Assembly (NCBI GenBank): GCA_963720705.1
Contig: CAVRGJ010000007.1
Location: forward strand, 372,001-436,000
Length of the DNA stretch: 64,000 nt
DNA from: DASWJZ01 sp963720705
GTDB lineage: Bacteria; Pseudomonadota; Alphaproteobacteria; Rhizobiales; Afifellaceae
Reading direction: 5' to 3'
Positions 7,818 through 15,897 of this stretch are shown piece by piece; position 1 is the first letter of the stretch, and each line of letters opens with the position of its first letter. Made by a program: the position numbers and the translations under genes. The notes under the pieces are model-generated. The model did not search any database and was not told the origin of the DNA. It was given only the letters and a program-made list of their open reading frames with translations.

Positions 7818-9083
7818 CTAGGCCTTGCGGCCGGCGAGGAACACGGCGATCGCCAGCGCCTGGATCATCGCCGTAGCGATGAAGAGATAAGGCGCGGCGC
7901 CGGCTGAAGTCGCGGCACCATGCGGGGCGAAGGTGCGGATCAACCCAAAGGTCGCGGGCGCGAACGCGTAGCTTGCTTGGCCGATCGCGACAATGAGCGG
8001 CACGACGCGCGCCACGTCCGCCGGCGCGAACTCCGCCTGCGCGATGAGCGGCGGCAGCGAGGTGGCGTTGCCGATGCCGGCGCCGAAAAGGAGCACGCCC
8101 AGAAGAAGGAGAGGGATGCCGTCGCCGTTGGCGAAGAGAAAGGCGAGCGAGCCGAGGATCTGCACGCCATAGCTTGCGCAGGCGACGAGACGGCGGTCGG
8201 CGCCCGCCGGCATCAGCCAGCCGACCAGCGTGCGGCCGAGAATGGCGGCGGCCGTGGCCGCGCCCACCGCGACGCCGGCCAGCTCTTCGCCGAGCGCCGG
8301 CACGAGCAGCGAGAAGAGATGCGCGAGCAAACCGATCTGCGCGAAGAGGCCAAGCGCCATCCCGGCCGCGAGCGTGACGAAGCGAAGGTCGCGCCGGAGC
8401 GCGCGCCGAAGTGGCGGACGCGGTGTCGCGATGAGAGGCGCGGCGATGGTCGCGGCGTCTCCGTCGGCTGACAATCCCATCGCGCGCGGCGTCCTCGCGA
8501 AATAGGCGTCGGCGAGAATCCACACCGACGCGATCATCACGACTCCGATCGCGGCCGCGGCGAGGGGGAAGCCGAGAAGCCCGATCGCCGCGACGAGGAG
8601 CGGCGAGAAGATGACGCCGCCGACGCTCGCGCCGTTATAGGCGGAGGCGAGCGCGGCCGGGCGCGCGCGCATGAACCACGGCGCGACGATGGCATTCAAC
8701 GCCGCCGCGCCCATCGCGACCCAGCCGGCGCCGCTGAAAAGCGTGGCGGCGAAGAGCTGCCACGGCTCGCGCGCGACGGCCCACCCGACGATGCCGAGTG
8801 CGAGCGAGACGGCACCGGCCTTGGTGACGGCAGCGACGCCGAAGCGGCGATAGAGTTTTGGCAGGTTGGCGACGACGGCCGCGCCGACGAGGAAGTGCAC
8901 CGTGACGGCGACGGAGACGAGCGCGAGCGACCAGCCGCGCGCCTCGCTGACGGCATGGAGATAGACGGGCGGACCGTAGAACCCGACGCCCCAGCCGAAG
9001 ATCGCGAGCACGAAGGCGGCGGCGACGACGCGCCAGCCGAAGAACACGGTCCGCCCGCGCCGCAACAGCATCTCTTCCGCCAT
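7818..9083 (-). CDS. MFS transporter
   Basis: A 421-residue integral membrane protein with about 12 hydrophobic helices of major facilitator type, starting with FFGWRVVAAAFVLAIFGWGV. The N-terminal half contains KLYRRFGVAAVTKAGA, which fits the loop 2-3 region. Substrate is unknown; the WRVVAAAF opening resembles the oxalate/formate antiporter-like branch. An ArsR-type regulator lies divergently at 9209 with a 125-base gap, so the regulator may control this permease. The start ATG at 9083 is the natural N-terminus. Confidence 0.9.
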   Translation of the reverse strand: MAEEMLLRRGRTVFFGWRVVAAAFVLAIFGWGVGFYGPPVYLHAVSEARGWSLALVSVAVTVHFLVGAAVVANLPKLYRRFGVAAVTKAGAVSLALGIVGWAVAREPWQLFAATLFSGAGWVAMGAAALNAIVAPWFMRARPAALASAYNGASVGGVIFSPLLVAAIGLLGFPLAAAAIGVVMIASVWILADAYFARTPRAMGLSADGDAATIAAPLIATPRPPLRRALRRDLRFVTLAAGMALGLFAQIGLLAHLFSLLVPALGEELAGVAVGAATAAAILGRTLVGWLMPAGADRRLVACASYGVQILGSLAFLFANGDGIPLLLLGVLLFGAGIGNATSLPPLIAQAEFAPADVARVVPLIVAIGQASYAFAPATFGLIRTFAPHGAATSAGAAPYLFIATAMIQALAIAVFLAGRKA

Positions 9084-9208
9084 TCGCCAGCCTCGTCCAA
9101 AAGCGGGCGGAGAATGGAGCCGGCGCGGGCGGGATGTTACGGTGACGGCCGAAGCATTTTTCGCGCGGCGCCGGTAGGGATAGCCCGAAGACCCAAGGAG
9201 CCAATGTC

Positions 9209-9913
9209 ATGGCCACGAACGCGATGTTCGCCGAGATCGCGGCGCTGTCGGGCGACCCGGCGCGCGCGGCGATGCTGAACGCGCTGATGGACGGCCGCGC
9301 GCTGACCGCGACGGAGCTGGCGAAGGTTGCTGGCGTCGCGCCGCAGACCGCGAGCGGGCATTTGAGCCGCATGACCGGCGTCGGCGTCATCGCCGTCGAG
9401 AAGCAGGGGCGCCACCGCTATCACCGGCTGGCGTCGCTATCCGTCGCGCGCATGCTCGAAAGCATCATGGAGGTCGCGTCGGAGCTCGAGCCCGACCGCA
9501 AGCGCCTCACGATCGGTCCGCGCGACGCCGCGCTTCGCGAGGCTCGCACCTGCTACGACCATTTCGCCGGAAAACTCGGCGTGTCGCTTGCCGACGCGAT
9601 GATCAACGCGGGGCGCGTCGAGCTCGAAGGCGACGCCGGGCTGCTGACGGAGACCGGCCTTTCGTTCCTCGACGACATCGGCATCGACGTCGCGCCGATC
9701 GTCGCACGGCGCACGAAGCGCTCCGGCCGCGTGCTGATCCGCCCCTGCCTCGACTGGAGCGAGCGGCGGCCGCACCTCGCCGGCATGGTCGGCGCCGCGA
9801 TTTGCTCGCATAGCCTTGCTGAAGGCTGGGCGAAGCGGATGGAGGGGACGCGCGCGGTCGTAGTGACGCGGAAGGGCGAGCGGGTTTTCAGGGAGAGATT
9901 CGGGATGGGATAG
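9209..9913 (+). CDS. ArsR-type winged-helix regulator with C-terminal Cys domain (paralogue 1)
   Basis: A 234-residue regulator. The N-terminal ~95 residues are an ArsR-like winged helix (ALSGDPARAAMLNALMDGR, then ELAKVAGVAPQTASGHLSRM as recognition region). The C-terminal half is a conserved extension with two cysteine blocks, REARTCYDHFAGKLGV and PCLDWSERRPHLAG, which could bind metal or sense thiol state, though this is inference. It closely resembles the product at 10786-11505 in both domains. Divergent from the MFS gene, which is its likely target by position. Confidence 0.88.
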   Translation: MATNAMFAEIAALSGDPARAAMLNALMDGRALTATELAKVAGVAPQTASGHLSRMTGVGVIAVEKQGRHRYHRLASLSVARMLESIMEVASELEPDRKRLTIGPRDAALREARTCYDHFAGKLGVSLADAMINAGRVELEGDAGLLTETGLSFLDDIGIDVAPIVARRTKRSGRVLIRPCLDWSERRPHLAGMVGAAICSHSLAEGWAKRMEGTRAVVVTRKGERVFRERFGMG

Positions 9914-10054
9914 GGGCTGTTCGCCGCTCCTTTATTCGGGAGCTGGAATCAACCTTCCGGAGCGGGCGTCAAAGAGACATAGCTCGCGCCGAATAACTAC
10001 TTCGGAAATTGACCCAATCCGGAGGTCAGCCGAGGCACTCTCAGCCATACGAAA

Positions 10055-10699
10055 TCACTGTAGTCTGCTCGTCAGCAGCTTAACGCCGGCAAACACGAAA
10101 AACGCGCCGAGCGCAGCTTGGATCAACCGTCGCGCTTTTGCGTACATACGCACCATGGGCGCGCTGGAGAACAGAACAGCGTAAAGCGTGTGAATGACGA
10201 TGGAGAGAATCGTCGTGCCGATGACGATTACCGCGGCGACCCAAAGCGGTGCACTGGCGTGAAGCCCGAGTGAGATGATGGCAATCCAGGCGAGGGCGGC
10301 TTTCGGATTGGTCATCTGAATTGTGAGCCCGCGACGGAAGTATCCGAGCGAGGTTATCGGGGCATCGGTCAGGGTCGTCGCCGAAACGTCTCGGGTGGAT
10401 GCAGCAGACCGAAATGCCTTGTAGGCAAGCCAGAGGAGGTAGAGCCCGCCGGCGATCTTGATGGCGGTCAACGCGACGGCGACGTTTGCCAGAACGGCTG
10501 ACAAGCCTGTCGCCGTCAGCATGGCCCAGCAGAATGAGCCGGCCGCTACGCCCAGACCAAGCGCCAATCCCTGGGGACGACCGACGCTCATCGACGTGCC
10601 CATTATTGCAAGCACGTTGGGCCCCGGGCTCATGATCGACAGCAGGAACGCGGAATAGGCCAAGCCGATACCCGGCAGGTACGTCGATATCTGTTGCAT
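10055..10699 (-). CDS. LysE/RhtB family amino-acid exporter
   Basis: A 214-residue inner-membrane exporter with about six transmembrane helices. The family signature is near the N-terminus (FLLSIMSPGPNVLAIMGTSM), then GLALGLGVAAGSFCWAM and NPKAALAWIAI. The open frame extends 15 codons upstream, but the ATG at 10699 (MQQISTYLPGIG) gives the usual family N-terminus. It is divergent from the second ArsR-type regulator at 10786, 86 bases apart, suggesting regulation by that protein. Substrate is unknown; amino acids or similar metabolites are usual for the family. Confidence 0.92.
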   Translation of the reverse strand: MQQISTYLPGIGLAYSAFLLSIMSPGPNVLAIMGTSMSVGRPQGLALGLGVAAGSFCWAMLTATGLSAVLANVAVALTAIKIAGGLYLLWLAYKAFRSAASTRDVSATTLTDAPITSLGYFRRGLTIQMTNPKAALAWIAIISLGLHASAPLWVAAVIVIGTTILSIVIHTLYAVLFSSAPMVRMYAKARRLIQAALGAFFVFAGVKLLTSRLQ

Positions 10700-10750
10700 G
10701 CTCGCTCCGCGGCATTCACTCCCGTGGCCATCGGCATCCAACATAGCAAG

Positions 10751-10782
10751 TTGACCGGCTTCAACAGTTGGACAATGGTCAA
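10751..10782. promoter_or_regulatory. Inverted repeat in the lysE/arsR-like divergent region
   Basis: TTGACC (10751-10756) and GGTCAA (10777-10782) form a 6-bp inverted repeat with a 20-base spacer in the 86-base gap between the exporter and the regulator. It reaches to 3 bases before the preferred regulator start. Such placement fits an autorepressor site, but the arms are short and the match could be chance. Confidence 0.4.
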
Positions 10783-10785
10783 ACT

Positions 10786-11505
10786 ATGAAGGACGGGCCG
10801 GATATCTCCAAGGTGGCCGCCATGATGGGCGATCCGTCGCGCGCCAACATGTTGATGGCGCTGATGTCCGGAATGTCGCTGACATCGAAGGAGCTGGCGC
10901 GTGAAGCGGGCGTTTCGCCCTCAACAGCCAGCATACACTTGTCGCAGCTCGAAGGCTGCGGCCTCGTAGGGTGCAAGAAGCAGGGACGTTTCAAGTATTT
11001 CGCGCTCGCCAATACGGATGTCGCCCACGCTGTCGAAGCGCTTGTTACCGTGGCCGCCCGTGCCGGACATATGCGCACGCGTCCCGGACCCCGGGACGAC
11101 AGGATGCGCGAGGCGCGGACGTGTTACGACCATCTGGCGGGGCGTCTTGCCGTCGGGCTGTTTGAGTGCTGGGTTGCGGCGGGTGTTCTCCGATGGCAGG
11201 ACGACGAGGCCGCCCTGACCCGTAAGGGGCGAGCGCACCTCGCGGCCCTCGGGATCGATGTCGACCTGCTTGAGCGCGAGCGGCGGCCGCTCTGCCGTAC
11301 CTGCATCGACTGGAGCGAACGCAAGAACCATCTCGGCGGCAGCATTGGAGCCGCCGTCTTGTCACATATGATCGACGAAGGCTGGGCAACACGCGCGGAA
11401 GGCGCTCGCGCGCTGTACGTTAGCCTGCGCCACGAGAGGGCGTTTGTCGCCTGGTATGAAGGAACGGCGCGCTTGCGGTTTGCAGGAGCGAGAAGTTCGG
11501 GATGA
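10786..11505 (+). CDS. ArsR-type winged-helix regulator with C-terminal Cys domain (paralogue 2)
   Basis: A 239-residue protein with the same architecture as the one at 9209: winged helix (MMGDPSRANMLMALMSG; ELAREAGVSPSTASIHLSQL) plus the C-terminal extension with REARTCYDHLAGRLAV and RTCIDWSERKNHLGG. I chose ATG 10786 over the TTG six codons upstream. The conserved cysteine blocks are kept in both paralogues, arguing that they matter. The divergent LysE exporter is the likely target. Two related regulators each beside a divergent exporter suggest an old duplication of a regulator-transporter unit. Confidence 0.88.
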   Translation: MKDGPDISKVAAMMGDPSRANMLMALMSGMSLTSKELAREAGVSPSTASIHLSQLEGCGLVGCKKQGRFKYFALANTDVAHAVEALVTVAARAGHMRTRPGPRDDRMREARTCYDHLAGRLAVGLFECWVAAGVLRWQDDEAALTRKGRAHLAALGIDVDLLERERRPLCRTCIDWSERKNHLGGSIGAAVLSHMIDEGWATRAEGARALYVSLRHERAFVAWYEGTARLRFAGARSSG

Positions 11506-11517
11506 GGAGCAACGCGC

Positions 11518-11601
11518 TTGGCTGGGATCATCTATGCCATGCTAACGTCGCTCGACGGCTACATCGCCGGACCGGAGCTGCGCTACGCGCCGGCGGCTTG
11601 A
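11518..11601 (+). pseudogene. N-terminal remnant of a RibD/dihydrofolate reductase-like gene
   Basis: The frame from 11518 encodes LAGIIYAMLTSLDGYIAGPE followed within a few residues by a stop at 11599-11601. IYAMLTSLDGYIAGPE is the characteristic start of RibD C-terminal/DHFR-like proteins (compare IVFGMNVSLDGYVDHE in the intact gene at 23059). The rest of such a gene, normally ~180 residues, is absent, so this is a truncated relic. Confidence 0.6.
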
Positions 11602-11649
11602 TGGAAGGGGAGCGTGTTCCGGGAGAGGTTTGGGGCGAGGGTGGGGTAG
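11602..11649 (+). pseudogene. C-terminal remnant of an ArsR-type paralogue
   Basis: The frame 11602-11649 encodes WKGSVFRERFGARVG and a stop. The end of the paralogue at 9209-9913 reads RKGERVFRERFGMG, so this looks like the surviving tail of a third copy of the same regulator family, abutting the DHFR-like relic. It is short, so confidence is limited. Confidence 0.45.
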
Positions 11650-11685
11650 GGCCGGGGCGGGCGGCGCAGGTTGCGCCGCGCGCCC

Positions 11686-12147
11686 TCAAGTGCCTGGATA
11701 CGGCGTGCCGTCCTTGTGCACGAAGCGGCCGTCGGCGTTGGCGCTCATCATGTCGATGTCGGAGCAGGTGGTGAGGTCGTCCGGATTGCGCGAGCCGACC
11801 TCCAGATAGCGGGCGACCGCGGCGGATCTGTTGATCAGGTGATGGCCGTTGCCGGTGTTCTTCGGAAATGTCGCGTAGTCGCCGGCGCGAAGCGGCGTCT
11901 CGCCGCCGTCCTCGACGAGCGTCACTTCGCCTTCGAGCACATAGACGAGCTCGTCCTCGTGGCTGTGCCAATGGCGCTGGCTCGACCAGCCGCCGGGCGG
12001 CAAGGTCATCAGATTGACGCCGAAATCGGTGAGCCCGCCCGCGTCGCCCAGACGCCGCCGCGTGCGCGAAGCGCAGGGCGCATCGAACGGCGGCGGATAG
12101 CCGGAGCCTTTGTGGGCGGGCACGGCGGCGAGGTTGAGCTTGGGCAT
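11686..12147 (-). CDS. Cupin domain protein
   Basis: A 153-residue single-domain cupin. Motif 1 is RHWHSHEDELVYVLEGEVTL, with two His and a Glu as metal ligands, and motif 2 is LRAGDYATFPKNTGNGHHLIN, with a further His. Small proteins of this type may be enzymes or ligand-binding proteins; the function here is unknown. A conserved C-terminal block, DIDMMSANADGRFVHKDGTPY, is typical of a cupin subgroup found in many alphaproteobacteria. Transcribed alone on the minus strand, ending 36 bases after the decayed regulator remnant. Confidence 0.88.
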   Translation of the reverse strand: MPKLNLAAVPAHKGSGYPPPFDAPCASRTRRRLGDAGGLTDFGVNLMTLPPGGWSSQRHWHSHEDELVYVLEGEVTLVEDGGETPLRAGDYATFPKNTGNGHHLINRSAAVARYLEVGSRNPDDLTTCSDIDMMSANADGRFVHKDGTPYPGT

Positions 12148-12343
12148 GTGCGGATTCCCTCGTGCAGAGCCGACAATATGCGCGAATTGCCGGCGGCGAG
12201 CGTCGCCCCGTTCGAAGCAGAAGACGTGGCGGTGACCCCGCGAACTCGGAAAGCCGCGCAGGTGTCTTCCGGTTATGGCCCCATACCGGCAGCGAAAGCG
12301 ACCTGCACATTTCCACCGTCAGACGGATTGGCGGCGGTGAAGC

Positions 12344-12943
12344 TCAGCCCTTGTTGTAAAGCTCGGCGACGTAGTCCCAGTTGACCAGATTGTCGAACCA
12401 GGTCTCCAGGTATTTCGGGCGGTGATTGCGGAAGTCGAGGTAGTAGGCATGCTCCCACACGTCGACTCCAAGCAGCGGCTTGGCGCCGTGCACGAGCGGG
12501 TTCTCGCCGTTCGGCGTGTTCATCACGACGAGCTTGCCGCCCTTCAGCGCGAGCCACGCCCAGCCTGAGCCGAACTGCGTCCTGCCGGCCTCGATGAAGG
12601 CGAGCCGGAAACGCACGAACGAGCCGAAGTCCTTTTCGATCGCCGCTTCGAGCTTGCCCGGCATCGCCGGCGCTGCCTTCGGCGGCGGGCGCATCCATTT
12701 CCAGAAATGAATGTGATTGTAGAACTGGCCGGCCTGGTTGAAGAGCTTCGGGTTCTCCGAATAGCTCTTCTTCACGATGTCCTCGATCTGCATCGTGGCG
12801 TAGGGCGTGCCCTCGATCATCGGCGTCATCGCGTCGAGATACGCCTTGTGGTGCTTGTCGTGGTGGAACTCCAGCGTCTCCTTCGACATGTACGGTTGCA
12901 GCGCATCGTAGGCATAGGGAAGGTCGGGGAGGGTGAACGCCAT
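12344..12943 (-). CDS. sodB: Iron-type superoxide dismutase
   Basis: Dismutates superoxide to oxygen and hydrogen peroxide in the cytoplasm. The 199-residue product is full length for Fe/Mn SOD. Metal ligands are visible in LEFHHDKHHKAYLDAM (first His), FYNHIHFWKWM (second His) and DVWEHAYYLDFRNHRPKY (Asp and third His). A strong AGGAG precedes the ATG at 12943. The short length and overall pattern favour the iron form, but Fe and Mn enzymes are hard to separate by eye. Confidence 0.95.
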   Translation of the reverse strand: MAFTLPDLPYAYDALQPYMSKETLEFHHDKHHKAYLDAMTPMIEGTPYATMQIEDIVKKSYSENPKLFNQAGQFYNHIHFWKWMRPPPKAAPAMPGKLEAAIEKDFGSFVRFRLAFIEAGRTQFGSGWAWLALKGGKLVVMNTPNGENPLVHGAKPLLGVDVWEHAYYLDFRNHRPKYLETWFDNLVNWDYVAELYNKG

Positions 12944-13260
12944 CTATTTCTCCTCGTCTGACTGTCGGCCAAGAAGTGCGCCGCGGCGGGTTCCAGCACC
13001 CTTCTAATGAACTTGCTTTGCCAGGCAATGGCATCCTTGGCGGCGCCAACGGATAACCTGCCGTTGTGGAGGCCGAGATTTTCAAGCCGGCCGGTGCAAC
13101 AAACTTCGAGAGGGACGCGGCGCAGCAGCCTCCCGAAGGTCAGATTAAGGCCCGGTTCAGGCCGTCACGGGGCGAAGTCATCGACTGTGTCGCTGGCTGT
13201 GCTAAGAAGCGAACCGCGCCGCCGAAAACGATCCGTGCGGCGAAGGGAAGGATCCGCCAA
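12944..13260. other. 317-base gap between sodB and ectB-like gene
   Basis: Non-coding between two divergently transcribed genes, so both promoters must lie here. The plus-strand frame stays open from 13066, but its translation is low-complexity and unlike EctB N-termini. I see no convincing terminator, repeat or operator; an AAGGA 10 bases before 13261 serves the ectB-like gene. Confidence 0.5.
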
Positions 13261-14607
13261 ATGTCGCTTGCCGAGGAACCGGGTCTGGAAGCCGAGAACG
13301 CGGTATTCCGCCGGCTGGAATCGAACGTGCAGTCCTATGCGCGGTCGTTCCCGAACATCTGGAAGCGGGCGCTGAACGCCGAGCTGTGGGACGTGCACGG
13401 CCGCCGCTACCTGGATTTCCTCGCCGGTGCCGGCTCGCTGAATTACGGGCACAACAATCCGATCCTGAAGCAGGCGCTCGTCAGCTACATCGAGTCGGAC
13501 GGGATGACGCACAGCCTCGACCTCCACACCGTCGCCAAGGAGGCGTTCCTGGAGGCGATGGAGGAGATCATCCTTCAGCCGCGCGACCTCAACTACGTGG
13601 TGCAGTTCACCGGCCCGACCGGCACGAATGCGGTAGAGGCGGCGCTTAAGATCGCCCGCAAGGTGACGGGGCGCACGAACATCATCAGCTTCACCAACGG
13701 TTTCCACGGCGTGTCCGTCGGCGCGCTCGCGGCGACCGGCAACCAGCATTTCCGCCGCGCCGCCGGCGTCGCGCTGCAGGGCGTCACCGTCATGCCTTAT
13801 GACGGCTACTTCGGCAGCAACGTCGACACGATCGCCTATATCGACCGGCTGCTCTCCGACCCCTCGAGCGGGGTCGACGAGCCGGCGGCGATGATCATCG
13901 AGCTGGTGCAGGGCGAGGGCGGACTGAACGCCGCGCGGCTCGACTGGCTGAAGCGCCTGCAGGCGCTCTGCCGCCGCAAGAAGATCCTGCTCATCGTCGA
14001 CGACGTGCAGGCCGGGTGCGGACGCACCGGCACCTTCTTCAGCTTCGAGATCGCCGGTCTGAAACCCGACATCGTGACGATGTCGAAATCGATCTCCGGC
14101 TACGGCGTGCCCTTCGCCATCGTGCTGATCGAGCGCTCGGTCGACCAGTGGCGGCCGGGCGAGCACAACGGCACGTTCCGCGGCAACAACCACGCGTTCG
14201 TGACCGGCGCCGCAGCCTTCGAACATTACTGGCGCAGCCGCGACTTCCAGGCCGAGGTCTCGGAAAAGAGCGCGCTGCTCGAGGACAGGCTGAACGGATT
14301 TGTCGACCGCTTCTCCGGCGACATTCTGGAGGCGCGCGGGCGCGGCATGATGCGCGGCGTCGTCTGCGCCGATCCCGAACTCGCCGCCGCGATCTCCGCC
14401 AACGCCTTCAAGCGCGGGCTCATCATCGAGCGCGCTGGCTCCTACGACGAAGTCGTCAAGTTCCTGATGCCGCTGACGATCGGCGTCGCGGAGCTGGAGG
14501 AGGGGCTGGACATCGTCGAAGAGGCCTGCCTCGAAGTGTTCAGCGGCGAGCGCCCGGCAAAGCCGGAGCACGCCGTGCTGCCGTTCCCGGCGCCGGCGGA
14601 GAGGTAA
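13261..14607 (+). CDS. ectB: Diaminobutyrate-2-oxoglutarate transaminase (EctB-like), orphan
   Basis: Class III PLP aminotransferase that converts aspartate semialdehyde to L-2,4-diaminobutyrate using glutamate, the first dedicated step of ectoine synthesis; some siderophore pathways also use it. The 448-residue product matches EctB over its length: LDFLAGAGSLNYGHNNP, GPTGTNAVEAALKIARKVTG, TNGFHGVSVGALAATGNQ, LIVDDVQAGCGRTG with the PLP Asp247, and MSKSISGYG with Lys276. I chose ATG 13261, preceded by AAGGA. ectA and ectC, normally adjacent, are absent here, so the enzyme either works with genes elsewhere or in another diaminobutyrate pathway. Confidence 0.85.
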   Translation: MSLAEEPGLEAENAVFRRLESNVQSYARSFPNIWKRALNAELWDVHGRRYLDFLAGAGSLNYGHNNPILKQALVSYIESDGMTHSLDLHTVAKEAFLEAMEEIILQPRDLNYVVQFTGPTGTNAVEAALKIARKVTGRTNIISFTNGFHGVSVGALAATGNQHFRRAAGVALQGVTVMPYDGYFGSNVDTIAYIDRLLSDPSSGVDEPAAMIIELVQGEGGLNAARLDWLKRLQALCRRKKILLIVDDVQAGCGRTGTFFSFEIAGLKPDIVTMSKSISGYGVPFAIVLIERSVDQWRPGEHNGTFRGNNHAFVTGAAAFEHYWRSRDFQAEVSEKSALLEDRLNGFVDRFSGDILEARGRGMMRGVVCADPELAAAISANAFKRGLIIERAGSYDEVVKFLMPLTIGVAELEEGLDIVEEACLEVFSGERPAKPEHAVLPFPAPAER

Positions 14608-14820
14608 GCGGGCGGCGGAAAGATCGCGCCTTATCCCCGCGAAACAGGGTTCCGGGGTCGCCGGATCGGAACGGCCGGCGGCCGAAGGCGCTGCGGCCGG
14701 CGCGCGTAAGATAATTCCGACAATGGCTTAGCGTGAAACTGCGTTGGGTGTGTTCGAGTCATAGTGCGTACCAATCGTCCCATGATACGCTTAGCCTCGG
14801 AAGAGGGGGTCCTTTCAGTC

Positions 14821-15345
14821 ATGGCATTTCCCTATCTAGGTATCCATAATCTTGCACATGATCGTGAGTTAGCTGCCGCACTTGGCGACATGCTCGTTGC
14901 ATGGGCCGATATAGAAAAGCAGATGTTGATTGTTCTCGCCTGCATCCTGAATGTCCATCCAAACCAAATGTTGGTCGGTTATTTTCGTATTCCCACATTC
15001 GAGGCTCGCACCAAATTAATCCGCGCTTTCCTTTCAGAATGGGAGACGAAGGATTTCGATCGCGATGCCATTGCTCAATATTATCTCAAAGATATCGAAA
15101 CTGTCTTGACCCGAAATGGGTGGGTTCATGGCGATTGGTGCGTTAAGTCGGATAAATCCGAAACCGTCATTTTCGACCATCGCGTCCCCGCATCGTCTCC
15201 GGACAGGCGACGCCCCGTCAAAGCCGCTGATGTGAGGGGACATATCGAGGCCGTCACGCGACGGTCAGACGAACTGCGGAAGATAACCGGGACATGGTTC
15301 GATACATTTTTCGGACCGCTTCGCGATCCGGAAAATCCCCAATAA
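14821..15345 (+). CDS. Hypothetical protein
   Basis: A 174-residue soluble protein that I do not recognise. The N-terminal half is helical (ALGDMLVAWADIEKQMLIVL); the middle contains RNGWVHGDWCVKSDKSETVIFDHR. The helical N-terminus followed by an HGDW-type segment is reminiscent of small hypothetical proteins of mobile regions. I chose ATG 14821 (MAFPYLGIHNLA); GTG 14764 and ATG 14782 are also in frame. The stretch is clearly more AT-rich than its neighbours, consistent with recent acquisition. Confidence 0.65.
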   Translation: MAFPYLGIHNLAHDRELAAALGDMLVAWADIEKQMLIVLACILNVHPNQMLVGYFRIPTFEARTKLIRAFLSEWETKDFDRDAIAQYYLKDIETVLTRNGWVHGDWCVKSDKSETVIFDHRVPASSPDRRRPVKAADVRGHIEAVTRRSDELRKITGTWFDTFFGPLRDPENPQ

Positions 15346-15419
15346 GGTCAGGAGCAATCTCGCGAAGTTCGCGCAATCCGGCATCGATCATTTCAGGCGT
15401 CGTTACCTCTGGAGACTCA

Positions 15420-15680
15420 ATGAAGATTGTGGAGACGACGATTTTAGAGAGTTCGATTCGGATACGTCTGGCAGACCATCCAGATCATGAACTGGCCACC
15501 CATTGGATTGAGCTTGAGGTTCCAATTGCTGGTCTTGAGCTTCCGAGCAAGCCGCACGACCTGGGCGACCCTGAGACAAGGCTTCTTGCAGAAGTTCGCC
15601 TAGCAGCCCTTCGTCATGCGCGAGACGCAATAGGCGCAGAAACTCAGCGCCTCGCAAGTCTTGTCGATCAAAAGCGCTAA
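15420..15680 (+). CDS. Small hypothetical protein
   Basis: An 86-residue product beginning MKIVETTILESSIRIRLADH. The ATG at 15420 has a good GGAG six bases upstream. The N-terminal half alternates like beta strands (HWIELEVPIAGLELP) and the rest is a helix (TRLLAEVRLAALRHARDAIG). No signal peptide or transmembrane segment and no recognised family. It follows the AT-rich hypothetical gene by 74 bases on the same strand and precedes the GTA-like cluster. Confidence 0.6.
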   Translation: MKIVETTILESSIRIRLADHPDHELATHWIELEVPIAGLELPSKPHDLGDPETRLLAEVRLAALRHARDAIGAETQRLASLVDQKR

Positions 15681-15854
15681 CGGTCCTCGCAAGTAGTCTC
15701 CTGCGAAGCTCCCAATCATCCTCTTCTGTGCCGGCCTGTCCGGCTGCGGATAGGACATCTCCCAACTTTTGTCACGTATATAATTGGGAATAAATTCTTG
15801 ACGAGCGTACGCTGATCTGACAGGTTCTTGGCACGGTCGGAGATTTGCGGCCGC

Positions 15855-15879
15855 AAGGCGCCCTCTTCGGGCGCCTTTT
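15855..15879 (+). terminator. Intrinsic terminator upstream of the GTA-like cluster
   Basis: AAGGCGCCC and GGGCGCCTT form a 9-bp stem around a TCTTC loop, followed by further T residues (to 15879). It lies 174 bases after the small hypothetical gene and 19 bases before the terminase small-subunit-like start. CTTGAC at 15797-15802 could be a -35 box for a short transcript ending here. Confidence 0.75.
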
Positions 15880-15897
15880 GATTCCAGGACAATCGCG

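Noticed and set aside
9914..10054. 141-base gap between the first ArsR-type gene and lysE
   Set aside because: No hairpin with T tract, no dyad and no small frame with a Shine-Dalgarno was convincing.
13165..14571. 468-residue minus-strand open frame
   Set aside because: Antisense to the ectB-like gene, which has full aminotransferase motifs.
15797..15879. Possible short sRNA between a CTTGAC box and the terminator at 15855
   Set aside because: The -10 region is poor and the transcript would be under 50 nt; only the terminator is reported.
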